49,049 nucleotides of DNA from Caldilineaceae bacterium (lineage in GTDB: Bacteria; Chloroflexota; Anaerolineae; Caldilineales; Caldilineaceae), in contig JAGRCP010000020.1 in the NCBI GenBank assembly GCA_020433455.1, positions 1 to 49,049 on the forward strand, in the 5' to 3' direction. The translations under genes and the position numbers were made by a program. The number at the start of each line of letters is the position of its first letter. Position 1 is the stretch's first letter. The notes beneath the pieces are model-generated. The model was not told the origin of the DNA. It ran no database searches and saw nothing but the letters and a program-made list of their open reading frames with translations. This document shows positions 18,534-25,919 of this stretch, piece by piece.

Positions 18534-20879
18534 ATGCATTGGACCCGGCGTGATTGGATTGCCTTGGCCGGCGTAACGCTGCTGGGCGCAATTCTGCGAC
18601 TCTATCAATTGGGCGTGGCGCCGCCCGGCTTTCAATTTGACGAAGCCTTTAACGCGATTGACGCCGATTTGGTGCTGGCGGGCAATCGTCCCCTCTTCCT
18701 GCCGGCCAACGGCGGGCGCGAGGTGCTCTACACTTACTGGCAGGCCCTCATCGGCGCGGCGCTGGGCGTCAATGTTTATTCGCTGCGCCTGGCGTCCGCA
18801 CTGCTGGGCATTTTGGCTGTGGCCCTCACCTACGTTGTCCTGCGGCGCATGATCCGGCAGCACAGCTTTGCGGTTGCGCTCTTCACCAGCCTGGTCTTTG
18901 CCGTGCTCCTCTGGCCCATTCACTTCAGCCACTACGCCATTCGCATTAGCCTGATGCCGCTGCTCTTTCTGCTGACGTTCGGCTTCTTCTGGCTGGGCGG
19001 TCACGCTGAGACGCGCCGGGCCGGTCTGGTCGCCTATGCCATGGCCGGTTTCTTCCTGGGCCTGACGCCGTGGAGCAATCCCACCGGACGCCTGGCGCCC
19101 CTGGTCCTGCTGCTCTATGCGCTTTGGCTGCTCTGGCGCAAGCCCGAACAGCGCGGAGCGTGGAAGGACTTGTTGACCGGATTGGCCATTACGGGCGGCG
19201 TGGCCTTTTTGGTCTTTTTGCCCCTGGGTATAGAGTTTATCCGCCATCCCGACTGGTTTTTTGGCCATGCATCAGAAGTGTCTGTCTTTGCCGAACGGGT
19301 GAGCGGCGAGCAGCCCTGGCAGGCGCTGTTGCGTAATGTCCTGCGCGTGCTGGGCATGTTCTCCTTTACCGGCGACAGCGACGCCACCCACGGCCCCACC
19401 CAACGCCCGGTCTTCGATCCCCTGCTGTCTATTCCCTTTTACATCGGCCTGGCGCTTTGGTTTTGGCGTCTGCGTCGGGCGGATGACCCGGATTTTGACG
19501 CGCTCTCCCTGCTCCTGATCTGGACGCTGGTCATGCTCCTGCCGTCGGTGCTCAGCGAGCGGGCGCCCAATTACTCGCGCACGTTGCCCGCGTTGCCTGC
19601 ACTCCTCACTGCCGCGGGATTGGGCTTAACGTGGATTGCCTCCCGGCGCTGGGGGCAAGGTCGGGCCGGACCGCTGCTGGCGGCGCTCCTGGTCGCAGGC
19701 GGTGCGCTTTGGACCATCTACGATTATTTTGTGGTCTTTGCCCACGATCCGGATATTTACTACGTCTACGATGCCGACAAGCTGGACGCGCTGGATTATC
19801 TGCACGAGTTGACGGATGACAATCAGGTCTATCTTTCCCAGCTATGGGGCGACGCCCACGCCACGGTCTATTTCCTGCGCGGCCAATATGACATCGGTTC
19901 GGTGGAGACCAGTTCGGTGCTGGTCCTGCCGCCGCCGGGCAAGGGGCTGGTCTATGCCTTCCCCGCGGAGCAGGATGAGCGGGCCGAGCAGATCGCATCG
20001 CTCTGGCCCGACGCCACGCTGGAGCGGGTGAATGACGGCAACGAGCGGCCGCTGCTCAGCGTGACGACCGTGCCTGCAACCGACGCCGCAGGCTGGCCCG
20101 CACGCTTTACGCCCGCCATGGAGACGGAAGCCCGCTTTACCGAAGGCCCTACGCTGCTGGGCATGTCGCCTGAGGAGGACGGCCGTTTTGCGCTCTACTG
20201 GCGGGGCGATGAGGTGATGCTGCGGGACCTGACGGCCTTCGTTCACCTCATGGACGCGGACGGCCGGCGCGTGGGGCAGGTGGACAAACGCCCCGGTGAC
20301 GGCTCTTACGCCACGCCCGTCTGGCACGTGGGCGAGCGGGTTATCGACCTCTACACGCCCGACATCACCGATCTGTGCGCGGGCGGAGAGAGCGTGATGG
20401 TTACCGTGGGCTGGTATCAGCTTTTGGCCGATGGTCTGCGTATGACCCGGGCCGATGCGCCGGGCGATACCGCGGCGGCGGGCGAGCTGACGCTGCCCCT
20501 CCGCTCCTATCCTGTGGAGCGCTTCGCCATGGAGACGCCCCTTGCGGCCGGGTTGGATGACCTGACGCTGCTGGGATACACGCTGCGCGCCGAGACTGTT
20601 GCCCCGGGCGCGCCGCTGACGCTGGATCTGCTCTGGCAGGGGAACGGCTCCTCTCCGGTCACGGTAACCCTCGAACAGGACGGCGCAGCGTTCGTGCTGG
20701 GGGAGATCACGCCTGCAGCAAATGCAGATTGGCGTGAGGGCGAGGCGCTCTGCCGGCGGCTGCGTCTCACCGTGCCCCCGGAGGTTGCGCCGGGCCCGGC
20801 GACGCTTATCGTGGCGGCAAAGGGTGAGCAGGTTGTGTTGGAGGCGGTTGAGGTGGGGGGAGTGAAAGATAAAAAGTGA
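18534..20879 (+). CDS. GT39/ArnT-like membrane glycosyltransferase with C-terminal modules
   Basis: A 781-residue membrane protein related to the gene at 12747. It opens with DWIALAGVTLLGAILRLYQLG and an early acidic motif FDEAFNAIDADLV (DE near residues 38-39), followed by about ten helices to residue ~410. The remainder contains TAFVHLMDADGRRVGQVD and a further module beginning LTLLGYTL, the same beta-sandwich type as in the two preceding genes but shorter. ATG 18534 follows GGAGAG at a somewhat long distance. With the two upstream genes it makes a set of three membrane enzymes likely working on one extracytoplasmic glycan. Confidence 0.75.
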   Translation: MHWTRRDWIALAGVTLLGAILRLYQLGVAPPGFQFDEAFNAIDADLVLAGNRPLFLPANGGREVLYTYWQALIGAALGVNVYSLRLASALLGILAVALTYVVLRRMIRQHSFAVALFTSLVFAVLLWPIHFSHYAIRISLMPLLFLLTFGFFWLGGHAETRRAGLVAYAMAGFFLGLTPWSNPTGRLAPLVLLLYALWLLWRKPEQRGAWKDLLTGLAITGGVAFLVFLPLGIEFIRHPDWFFGHASEVSVFAERVSGEQPWQALLRNVLRVLGMFSFTGDSDATHGPTQRPVFDPLLSIPFYIGLALWFWRLRRADDPDFDALSLLLIWTLVMLLPSVLSERAPNYSRTLPALPALLTAAGLGLTWIASRRWGQGRAGPLLAALLVAGGALWTIYDYFVVFAHDPDIYYVYDADKLDALDYLHELTDDNQVYLSQLWGDAHATVYFLRGQYDIGSVETSSVLVLPPPGKGLVYAFPAEQDERAEQIASLWPDATLERVNDGNERPLLSVTTVPATDAAGWPARFTPAMETEARFTEGPTLLGMSPEEDGRFALYWRGDEVMLRDLTAFVHLMDADGRRVGQVDKRPGDGSYATPVWHVGERVIDLYTPDITDLCAGGESVMVTVGWYQLLADGLRMTRADAPGDTAAAGELTLPLRSYPVERFAMETPLAAGLDDLTLLGYTLRAETVAPGAPLTLDLLWQGNGSSPVTVTLEQDGAAFVLGEITPAANADWREGEALCRRLRLTVPPEVAPGPATLIVAAKGEQVVLEAVEVGGVKDKK

Positions 20880-21266
20880 GTCCGATCTCAAGCGGCTGAC
20901 AAAGGCGAGGTCGCCCGGCGTTCGAATCTGACAAGAGATTGAAATATCCATCCAACTCAAAGGAACCTTACTTGGCCAACGATACATTAAACGACGCACC
21001 AAATATAACCGTGGCCAACAGCAGTGAGATCGTTTCTTGACCAATCTGGTAGATTCCATACAATAAAGGGGTGTGTATCCTACGCTGTGGCTCGACCGCT
21101 TGCCTGGAACTCACAAACCACTGTGACCATGGCCGGGGCAGTGGACAAATGGAGAGTCAAGCAGATACCCGGAATCAAGCAGATGCCCTTGGTCACGTCA
21201 CCCTCCGCCAAACTGGCGAGGGTGTATTCTTTTGTCAGCCCACTTTCATTGGATCCGGCAGTACAG
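20880..21266. other. gene-free gap at the left border of the R-M island
   Basis: No gene is recognised in these 387 bases. The stretch is AT-richer than the glycan block to its left. It contains a candidate promoter at 21037-21064 and a leader of nearly 200 bases. The hsdM1 frame is open leftward to 21024, but that part does not look like a methyltransferase N-terminus. Confidence 0.6.
21037..21064 (+). promoter_or_regulatory. candidate promoter of the restriction-modification island
   Basis: TTGACC (21037-21042) and TACAAT (21059-21064) are separated by 16 bases and together match the sigma-70 consensus at ten of twelve positions. Transcription would begin near 21071 and run into hsdM1. Confidence 0.55.
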
Positions 21267-22772
21267 ATGCAGCCTTCACTGTTTTCAGAAGCCATTACCC
21301 TTCCTATACTTGAATCCCACCTATGGGAGGCCGCCAATATCCTGCGCGGCAGCCCGGTCGATCGCACCGACTGGAAGAGCTATATCCTGCCGCTGCTCTT
21401 CTTCAAACGCATCTGCGATGTCTGGGACGAGGAATATGCCGAAGCCGTCGAGACCTACGGCGAGGACTTCGACGATGAGCACCGTTTCCAAGTGCCGGTC
21501 GACTGCCACTGGAACGCCGTGCGAGAGACGCCGCTCAATGTGGGCAGTACCCTCAACAACGCCCTACACGGCATCGAGTCGGCCAACCAGCAGCACCTCT
21601 ACGGCGTCTTCGGCGACGCCCAGTGGACCAACAAGGATCGCCTGCCCGACGCCCTGCTCAAGGATCTGATCGAGCACTTCTCGTCGCTGCAACTGGGCAA
21701 CAGTCGTGTCTCCAGCGACATCATCGGCGACGCCTACGAATACCTGATCAAACAGTTTGCCGATGCCACCAACCGCAAGGCCGGCGAGTTCTACACGCCG
21801 CGCAGCGTGGTACGCCTCATGGTCGACATCCTCGATCCGCAGGAAGGCGAGACCGTCTACGATCCCGCCTGCGGCACCGGTGGTATGTTATTGGCCGCGG
21901 TCGAACATGTACGTGAAAAAGGCGGCGACCCGCGCACCTTCTTCGGCAAGCTCTACGGCCAGGAGAAGAACCTGACCACCGCTTCGGTAGCGCGCATGAA
22001 CCTACTCCTCCACGGCATTGAGGACTTCGAGATCGAACGGGCCGACACCCTACGCAATCCCATCTACACTGATCCAAGCACCGGCGGCCTGGCCACCTTT
22101 GACTGTGTCATCGCCAATCCGCCTTTTTCCCTCAAGCAGTGGGGGCGAGAAATCTGGGAGAACGATCCCTATGGCCGCGCCTTTGCCGGTCTACCCAGCG
22201 ACAACAGCGGCGACTTTGCCTGGGTGCAACACATGGTCACATCCATGACCGAGGTAACCGGCCACATGGCGGTTGTGTTGCCTCAGGGCGCGCTCTTCCG
22301 CGGCGGTGCCGAGGGCAAGATCCGGCGCAAACTGCTGGAGATGGATCTCATCGAGGCCGTCATCGGTCTCGCCCCCAATCTCTTCTACGGCACTGGTCTG
22401 GCCGCCTGCATTCTGATCCTCCGACGTCGCAAGGCTCCAACTCGGGCCAGCCAAGTCCTAATCGTCGACGCATCGACGCTCTTTCGCAAAGGCCGTGCCC
22501 AGAACTTCCTCGACCCCGAACATGGACAGACTATCTTCGGCTGGGTGCAGGAATTCGTCGACGTCGAGGATAGGGCACGCGTGGTCTCCGTTGACGAGAT
22601 CAAGGAAGAAGACTGGACGCTCAACATTTCGCGCTACGTGTTGCCGCCGATTGGCGAGGATATTCCGCCACTCAACGAGACGATTTCCGACTTCAAGCAG
22701 GCGCTATCAAACGTACGTGCAGCCGAGGAGAATCTGCGCCGTGTGCTGTATGAGGGAGGCTGGTTAGATTGA
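21267..22772 (+). CDS. hsdM: type I restriction-modification N6-adenine methyltransferase subunit (first HsdM)
   Basis: A 501-residue HsdM. The N-terminal helical domain (LESHLWEAANILRG, FKRICDVWDEEYAEA) is followed by the SAM-binding motif DPACGTGGM (about residues 199-207) and the catalytic NPPF (284-287). With HsdS it would methylate adenine at the recognition site and form the core of the restriction complex. ATG 21267 gives a normal length and start; no strong ribosome-binding site is seen and the frame is open further left, so the start is moderately sure. Its TGA overlaps the TTG of the next gene. A second, divergent HsdM follows, which is unusual. Confidence 0.88.
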   Translation: MQPSLFSEAITLPILESHLWEAANILRGSPVDRTDWKSYILPLLFFKRICDVWDEEYAEAVETYGEDFDDEHRFQVPVDCHWNAVRETPLNVGSTLNNALHGIESANQQHLYGVFGDAQWTNKDRLPDALLKDLIEHFSSLQLGNSRVSSDIIGDAYEYLIKQFADATNRKAGEFYTPRSVVRLMVDILDPQEGETVYDPACGTGGMLLAAVEHVREKGGDPRTFFGKLYGQEKNLTTASVARMNLLLHGIEDFEIERADTLRNPIYTDPSTGGLATFDCVIANPPFSLKQWGREIWENDPYGRAFAGLPSDNSGDFAWVQHMVTSMTEVTGHMAVVLPQGALFRGGAEGKIRRKLLEMDLIEAVIGLAPNLFYGTGLAACILILRRRKAPTRASQVLIVDASTLFRKGRAQNFLDPEHGQTIFGWVQEFVDVEDRARVVSVDEIKEEDWTLNISRYVLPPIGEDIPPLNETISDFKQALSNVRAAEENLRRVLYEGGWLD

Positions 22773-23854
22773 TCATACGCAAAGGCAGAACCAAGACAAT
22801 CCTTGAAGCCGCCCTTGATGCAGCACTCCTTGCAGTCGAGGTTTACAATAAACCGCGGACAACCTTCAGAAGTGAAGCCTATATCGTCTTGATGATTATT
22901 GCCTGGACTCGTCTATTTCACGCCTATTTCAATGCCACAATAGGCGATCGGTACTATTACCGAAAGAAGGGCAGCAGGCGTTTTGAACGAATTGACGGCG
23001 AGAAAAAAGCCTGGGAATTGGCGACATGCATCAAAGAATATGGGGAGTTGCCTGAGCCTGTGAAGAAGAATCTCGAATTCTTCATCGGCCTTCGAAATAG
23101 AATTGCCCATCGCCATATTGATAGAAAGGAAGTCGACATTCTTATTTTTGGGGAGTGTCAATCTTTGCTCTTCAATTTCGAAAACACCATCGTCTCATTC
23201 TTTGGCGAAGAATACGCCCTTCATGAATCGCTTGCGTATAGCCTTCAGTTCTCGCACCTCAGAAAGAAGCAACAACACTCAGCCAGTAAATCAGCGTTGT
23301 CAAAAGATGTTCAACATATTGCCAAGTACGTAGAGACCTACAGGTCATCGCTAGCCGATGACATATTCTCATCACAAGAATACAGCATCAAGTTGCTGCA
23401 AATCCCAAAGATATCAAACACAAATCGTTCTGACTTCGCCATCGAATTTGTGCGTTGGGATGATCTTGGTACTGAAGATCGAGAAGCCTATGACCAAATT
23501 GTCGCGATAATAAAGGACAAAAGGATTCTGGTGGAAGCTGCCAACGTTGACAAGCTGAAACCAAGTCTGGTTGTTGCCAAAGTGCTCGAGACCATTCCAG
23601 GCACTCGATTCTCAATGCACACTCATACGTCCATGCATAGGCTTTTCGGTATCCGACCGCCGAGCGCTGCGGACGATCCATTTGATACAAACCCTGTCTA
23701 TTGTCTATACGACGAACCCCATAATGACTATCTATATACACATGCATGGGTGGAATTCATTATTGTATTGCTTCAATCTGGTCGCGTTACCGTTGAATCC
23801 ATTCATGAGGCATACCGCCGCAATGAAGTATGGAACATTGGTGAATACGAATGA
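22769..23854 (+). CDS. DUF3644-like protein with a HEPN-type RNRIAH motif
   Basis: A 361-residue soluble protein. The N-terminal part (AALLAVEVYNKPRTTFRSEAYIV) resembles DUF3644 proteins, which are often seen beside restriction systems; this assignment is from memory. LRNRIAHRHI places Arg109-Asn-x3-His114, the Rx4H pattern of HEPN ribonucleases with the favoured polar residue after Arg. The remaining ~230 residues have no recognised domain and may sense a trigger. The start is TTG overlapping the hsdM1 stop, and the end overlaps hsdM2 (ATGA), so it is translationally tied to both methyltransferase genes. It is clearly AT-richer than they are, indicating inserted cargo. RNase function is inferred. 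Confidence 0.65.
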   Translation: MIIRKGRTKTILEAALDAALLAVEVYNKPRTTFRSEAYIVLMIIAWTRLFHAYFNATIGDRYYYRKKGSRRFERIDGEKKAWELATCIKEYGELPEPVKKNLEFFIGLRNRIAHRHIDRKEVDILIFGECQSLLFNFENTIVSFFGEEYALHESLAYSLQFSHLRKKQQHSASKSALSKDVQHIAKYVETYRSSLADDIFSSQEYSIKLLQIPKISNTNRSDFAIEFVRWDDLGTEDREAYDQIVAIIKDKRILVEAANVDKLKPSLVVAKVLETIPGTRFSMHTHTSMHRLFGIRPPSAADDPFDTNPVYCLYDEPHNDYLYTHAWVEFIIVLLQSGRVTVESIHEAYRRNEVWNIGEYE

Positions 23855-25404
23855 TCGGCTCTGAACCCGTGAACCGCCTTACCCAACAAGAACTCGAATC
23901 CTACCTCTGGGGCGCAGCCACCATCCTGCGCGGTCTCATCGATGCTGGCGACTACAAGCAGTACGTCTTCCCGCTGCTCTTCTACAAACGCCTCTCCGAT
24001 GTCTGGGACGAAGAGTATGCCGACGCCTTTGACGAGACCGATGACGAAGACTACGCGCTGGCCACGGCCAACGACCGTTTCATCATTCCCGACGGCGCGC
24101 ACTGGACCAATGTGCGCGAGACGCCCACCGACGTGGGCCGCGCCATCCAAAACGCCATGCGCGCCATCGAGGCCGCCAACCCCAACCGGCTGGACGGCAT
24201 CTTCGGCGATGCGCCCTGGACCAACAAGGAACGCCTGCCCGACGCCACGCTCAAGAATTTGCTGGAGCATGTCTCGAGCCAGTCGCTCTCGCTGGCCAAT
24301 GTGCCCGAGGACGAACTGGGCAACGGCTACGAGTTCCTGATCAAGAAGTTTGCGGACGACTCCGGCCACACGGCCCAGGAATTCTACACCAACCGCACCG
24401 TAGTCCATCTCATGGTGCAGATGCTGGCGCCGCATCCCGGCGAGAGCATCTACGACCCCACTTGCGGTACCGGCGGCATGTTGATCTCTGCCCTGGACGA
24501 GGTCAAGCGCAGCGGTGGTGAGCACCGTACGCTGCGCCTCTACGGCCAGGAACGCAACCACATGACCGCGGCCATCGCGCGCATGAACCTGGTGCTGCAT
24601 GGCGTGGAGGACTTTCAGATTGCTCGCGGTGACACGCTGGAGCGGCCCGCCTTTACCGACCGGGACAGCCTGGCCAAGTTTGACGTGGTGCTGGCCAATC
24701 CGCCCTATTCCATCAAGCAGTGGAACCGGGACGGCTGGCAGAGCGACCCGTGGGGACGCAGCTTTCTGGGCACGCCGCCCCAGGGACGGGCCGACTACGC
24801 CTTCTTCCAGCACATCCTGCGCAGCATGGACCCGGCGACCGGACGCTGCGCCATCCTCTTCCCGCATGGCGTGCTCTTCCGCAAGGAGGAGGCTGAGATG
24901 CGCCGCAAGCTGGTCGAGGCCGATTTGGTCGAATGTGTGTTGGGGTTGGGTCCAAATCTCTTCTACAACTCGCCTATGGAAGCGTGTGTGCTTATCTGCC
25001 GCAGCCACAAGCCGGAGGAACGTGCCGGCCAAGTGCTCTTCATCGATGCCGTTAGCGAGGTGACCCGCGAGCGCAGCGTCAGTTTCCTGCGCCCCGAACA
25101 CCAGCAACACATTTTGACTGTCTATCAAGCTTGGCAGGAAGAGCCCGGCTTTGCCCGCATTGCCGGGCAGGATGTCCTCGCCAAACAAGAGTACAGTCTC
25201 TCCATCCCACTCTACGTCAAGCGTTCGCTCAACGGCAACGGCAGTGAACCGGCAGCGCAGCGCAGCCTACCGGAACTCTGGGACGAATGGGAGCAGGAGG
25301 GTCGAGTTTTCTGGCTGGAGATGGGTGTGTTGGTGGAGATGCTGGATGAATTGGCGGATAGCGGTGGAAACGTCCCCGGCACGGCCCAGCGAAAGACCGG
25401 ATGA
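23851..25404 (+). CDS. hsdM: type I restriction-modification N6-adenine methyltransferase subunit (second HsdM)
   Basis: A 517-residue HsdM with N-terminal helical region LESYLWGAATILRG, FYKRLSDVWDEEYADA, SAM motif DPTCGTGGM (about residues 202-210) and catalytic NPPY (283-286). It is homologous to but clearly different from the first HsdM (motif variants ACG/TCG and NPPF/NPPY), so it is not a fresh duplicate. Both look catalytically complete. The ATG lies within the stop of the DUF3644-like gene. Whether it pairs with the same HsdS, forms a mixed M1-M2 complex, or is left from a second system is open. Confidence 0.88.
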   Translation: MIGSEPVNRLTQQELESYLWGAATILRGLIDAGDYKQYVFPLLFYKRLSDVWDEEYADAFDETDDEDYALATANDRFIIPDGAHWTNVRETPTDVGRAIQNAMRAIEAANPNRLDGIFGDAPWTNKERLPDATLKNLLEHVSSQSLSLANVPEDELGNGYEFLIKKFADDSGHTAQEFYTNRTVVHLMVQMLAPHPGESIYDPTCGTGGMLISALDEVKRSGGEHRTLRLYGQERNHMTAAIARMNLVLHGVEDFQIARGDTLERPAFTDRDSLAKFDVVLANPPYSIKQWNRDGWQSDPWGRSFLGTPPQGRADYAFFQHILRSMDPATGRCAILFPHGVLFRKEEAEMRRKLVEADLVECVLGLGPNLFYNSPMEACVLICRSHKPEERAGQVLFIDAVSEVTRERSVSFLRPEHQQHILTVYQAWQEEPGFARIAGQDVLAKQEYSLSIPLYVKRSLNGNGSEPAAQRSLPELWDEWEQEGRVFWLEMGVLVEMLDELADSGGNVPGTAQRKTG

Positions 25405-25558
25405 TCAATTTGTTGTGGACCCTGCCGGTGACGTGGATATCGTACGCTCAGTGCGACCTAAGCGACTTATCACTGGAGTGTATATCAAGCTATGCGCAGC
25501 ATACCCTACATATCATCAACGGTGACATAACCGGGCGAGACTATCGGCGGTCTCTTGA

Positions 25559-25708
25559 CGTAGCAGAGACATCACCCCGACAGAACTGGCCGTGCAAACG
25601 GGTCAACCGCTCAAGGCGATCGATTTGATGCTCAATAGTCAATCGGCTATCACAACCGAGACGGCAATAGTGTTGGAACGAGTATTTGGTGTGCCTATCA
25701 GGTATTGA
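25559..25708 (+). pseudogene. C-terminal fragment of a HigA/VapI-type HTH antitoxin
   Basis: The frame after the TGA at 25556-25558 reads DITPTELAVQTGQPLKAIDL, then AITTETAIVLERVFGVPIRY and TGA. This matches the helix-turn-helix and following helices of HigA/XRE antitoxins (the common ISPTELAERTG, ITPETALRLERVLGVP pattern). No in-frame start or N-terminal part exists, and the usual C-terminal half is missing. No HigB toxin is nearby. It is most likely a remnant of a toxin-antitoxin or related regulatory gene once carried here. Confidence 0.6.
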
Positions 25709-25715
25709 CTGCAGC

Positions 25716-25817
25716 ATGAGTCCGAATACCCAGCAAATCTTGCAAGGGATCATGTTGGAGTTGGTCAATTTGCGAGGAGGTTGCCAGATGGCCAAATTTG
25801 GTGACGTCGGCCTTTAA
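25716..25817 (+). CDS. 33-codon reading frame of unknown status
   Basis: ATG SPNTQQILQGIMLELVNLRG opens 7 bases after the antitoxin fragment and ends at TAA 25815-25817. It could be a small helical protein or the broken start of a longer gene. No strong ribosome-binding site is present and nothing similar is recognised. Confidence 0.2.
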   Translation: MSPNTQQILQGIMLELVNLRGGCQMAKFGDVGL

Positions 25818-25919
25818 GTAAAAGGCAGAATTGACCTCGAAACAAGTACAGCGTAGGCAAAATAGCCAGCTACAAGATATTTGACGGCAAAAGCGGATAC
25901 TTAACAAAGGTAGTTGCAA

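Larger units (their letters stand above)
25405..25919. other. gap between hsdM2 and the PIN gene holding antitoxin debris
   Basis: These 515 bases interrupt the otherwise tight R-M operon. They contain an HTH antitoxin fragment (25559-25708) and a 33-codon frame (25716-25817). No intact toxin gene is visible. The stretch reads as a scar of past insertion or deletion inside the island. Confidence 0.6.

Noticed and set aside
2063-20879. Natural-product biosynthetic cluster
   Set aside because: There are only glycosyltransferases, exporters and one acetyltransferase. No scaffold-building synthase is present, so a surface-glycan locus explains the content.
20880-21036. Integrase or attachment site at the left border of the R-M island
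   Set aside because: No tRNA gene, direct repeat pair or recombinase could be found at either border of the island.
25401-25628. 75-codon frame after hsdM2
   Set aside because: No ribosome-binding site, no similarity, and it overlaps the antitoxin fragment in another frame.
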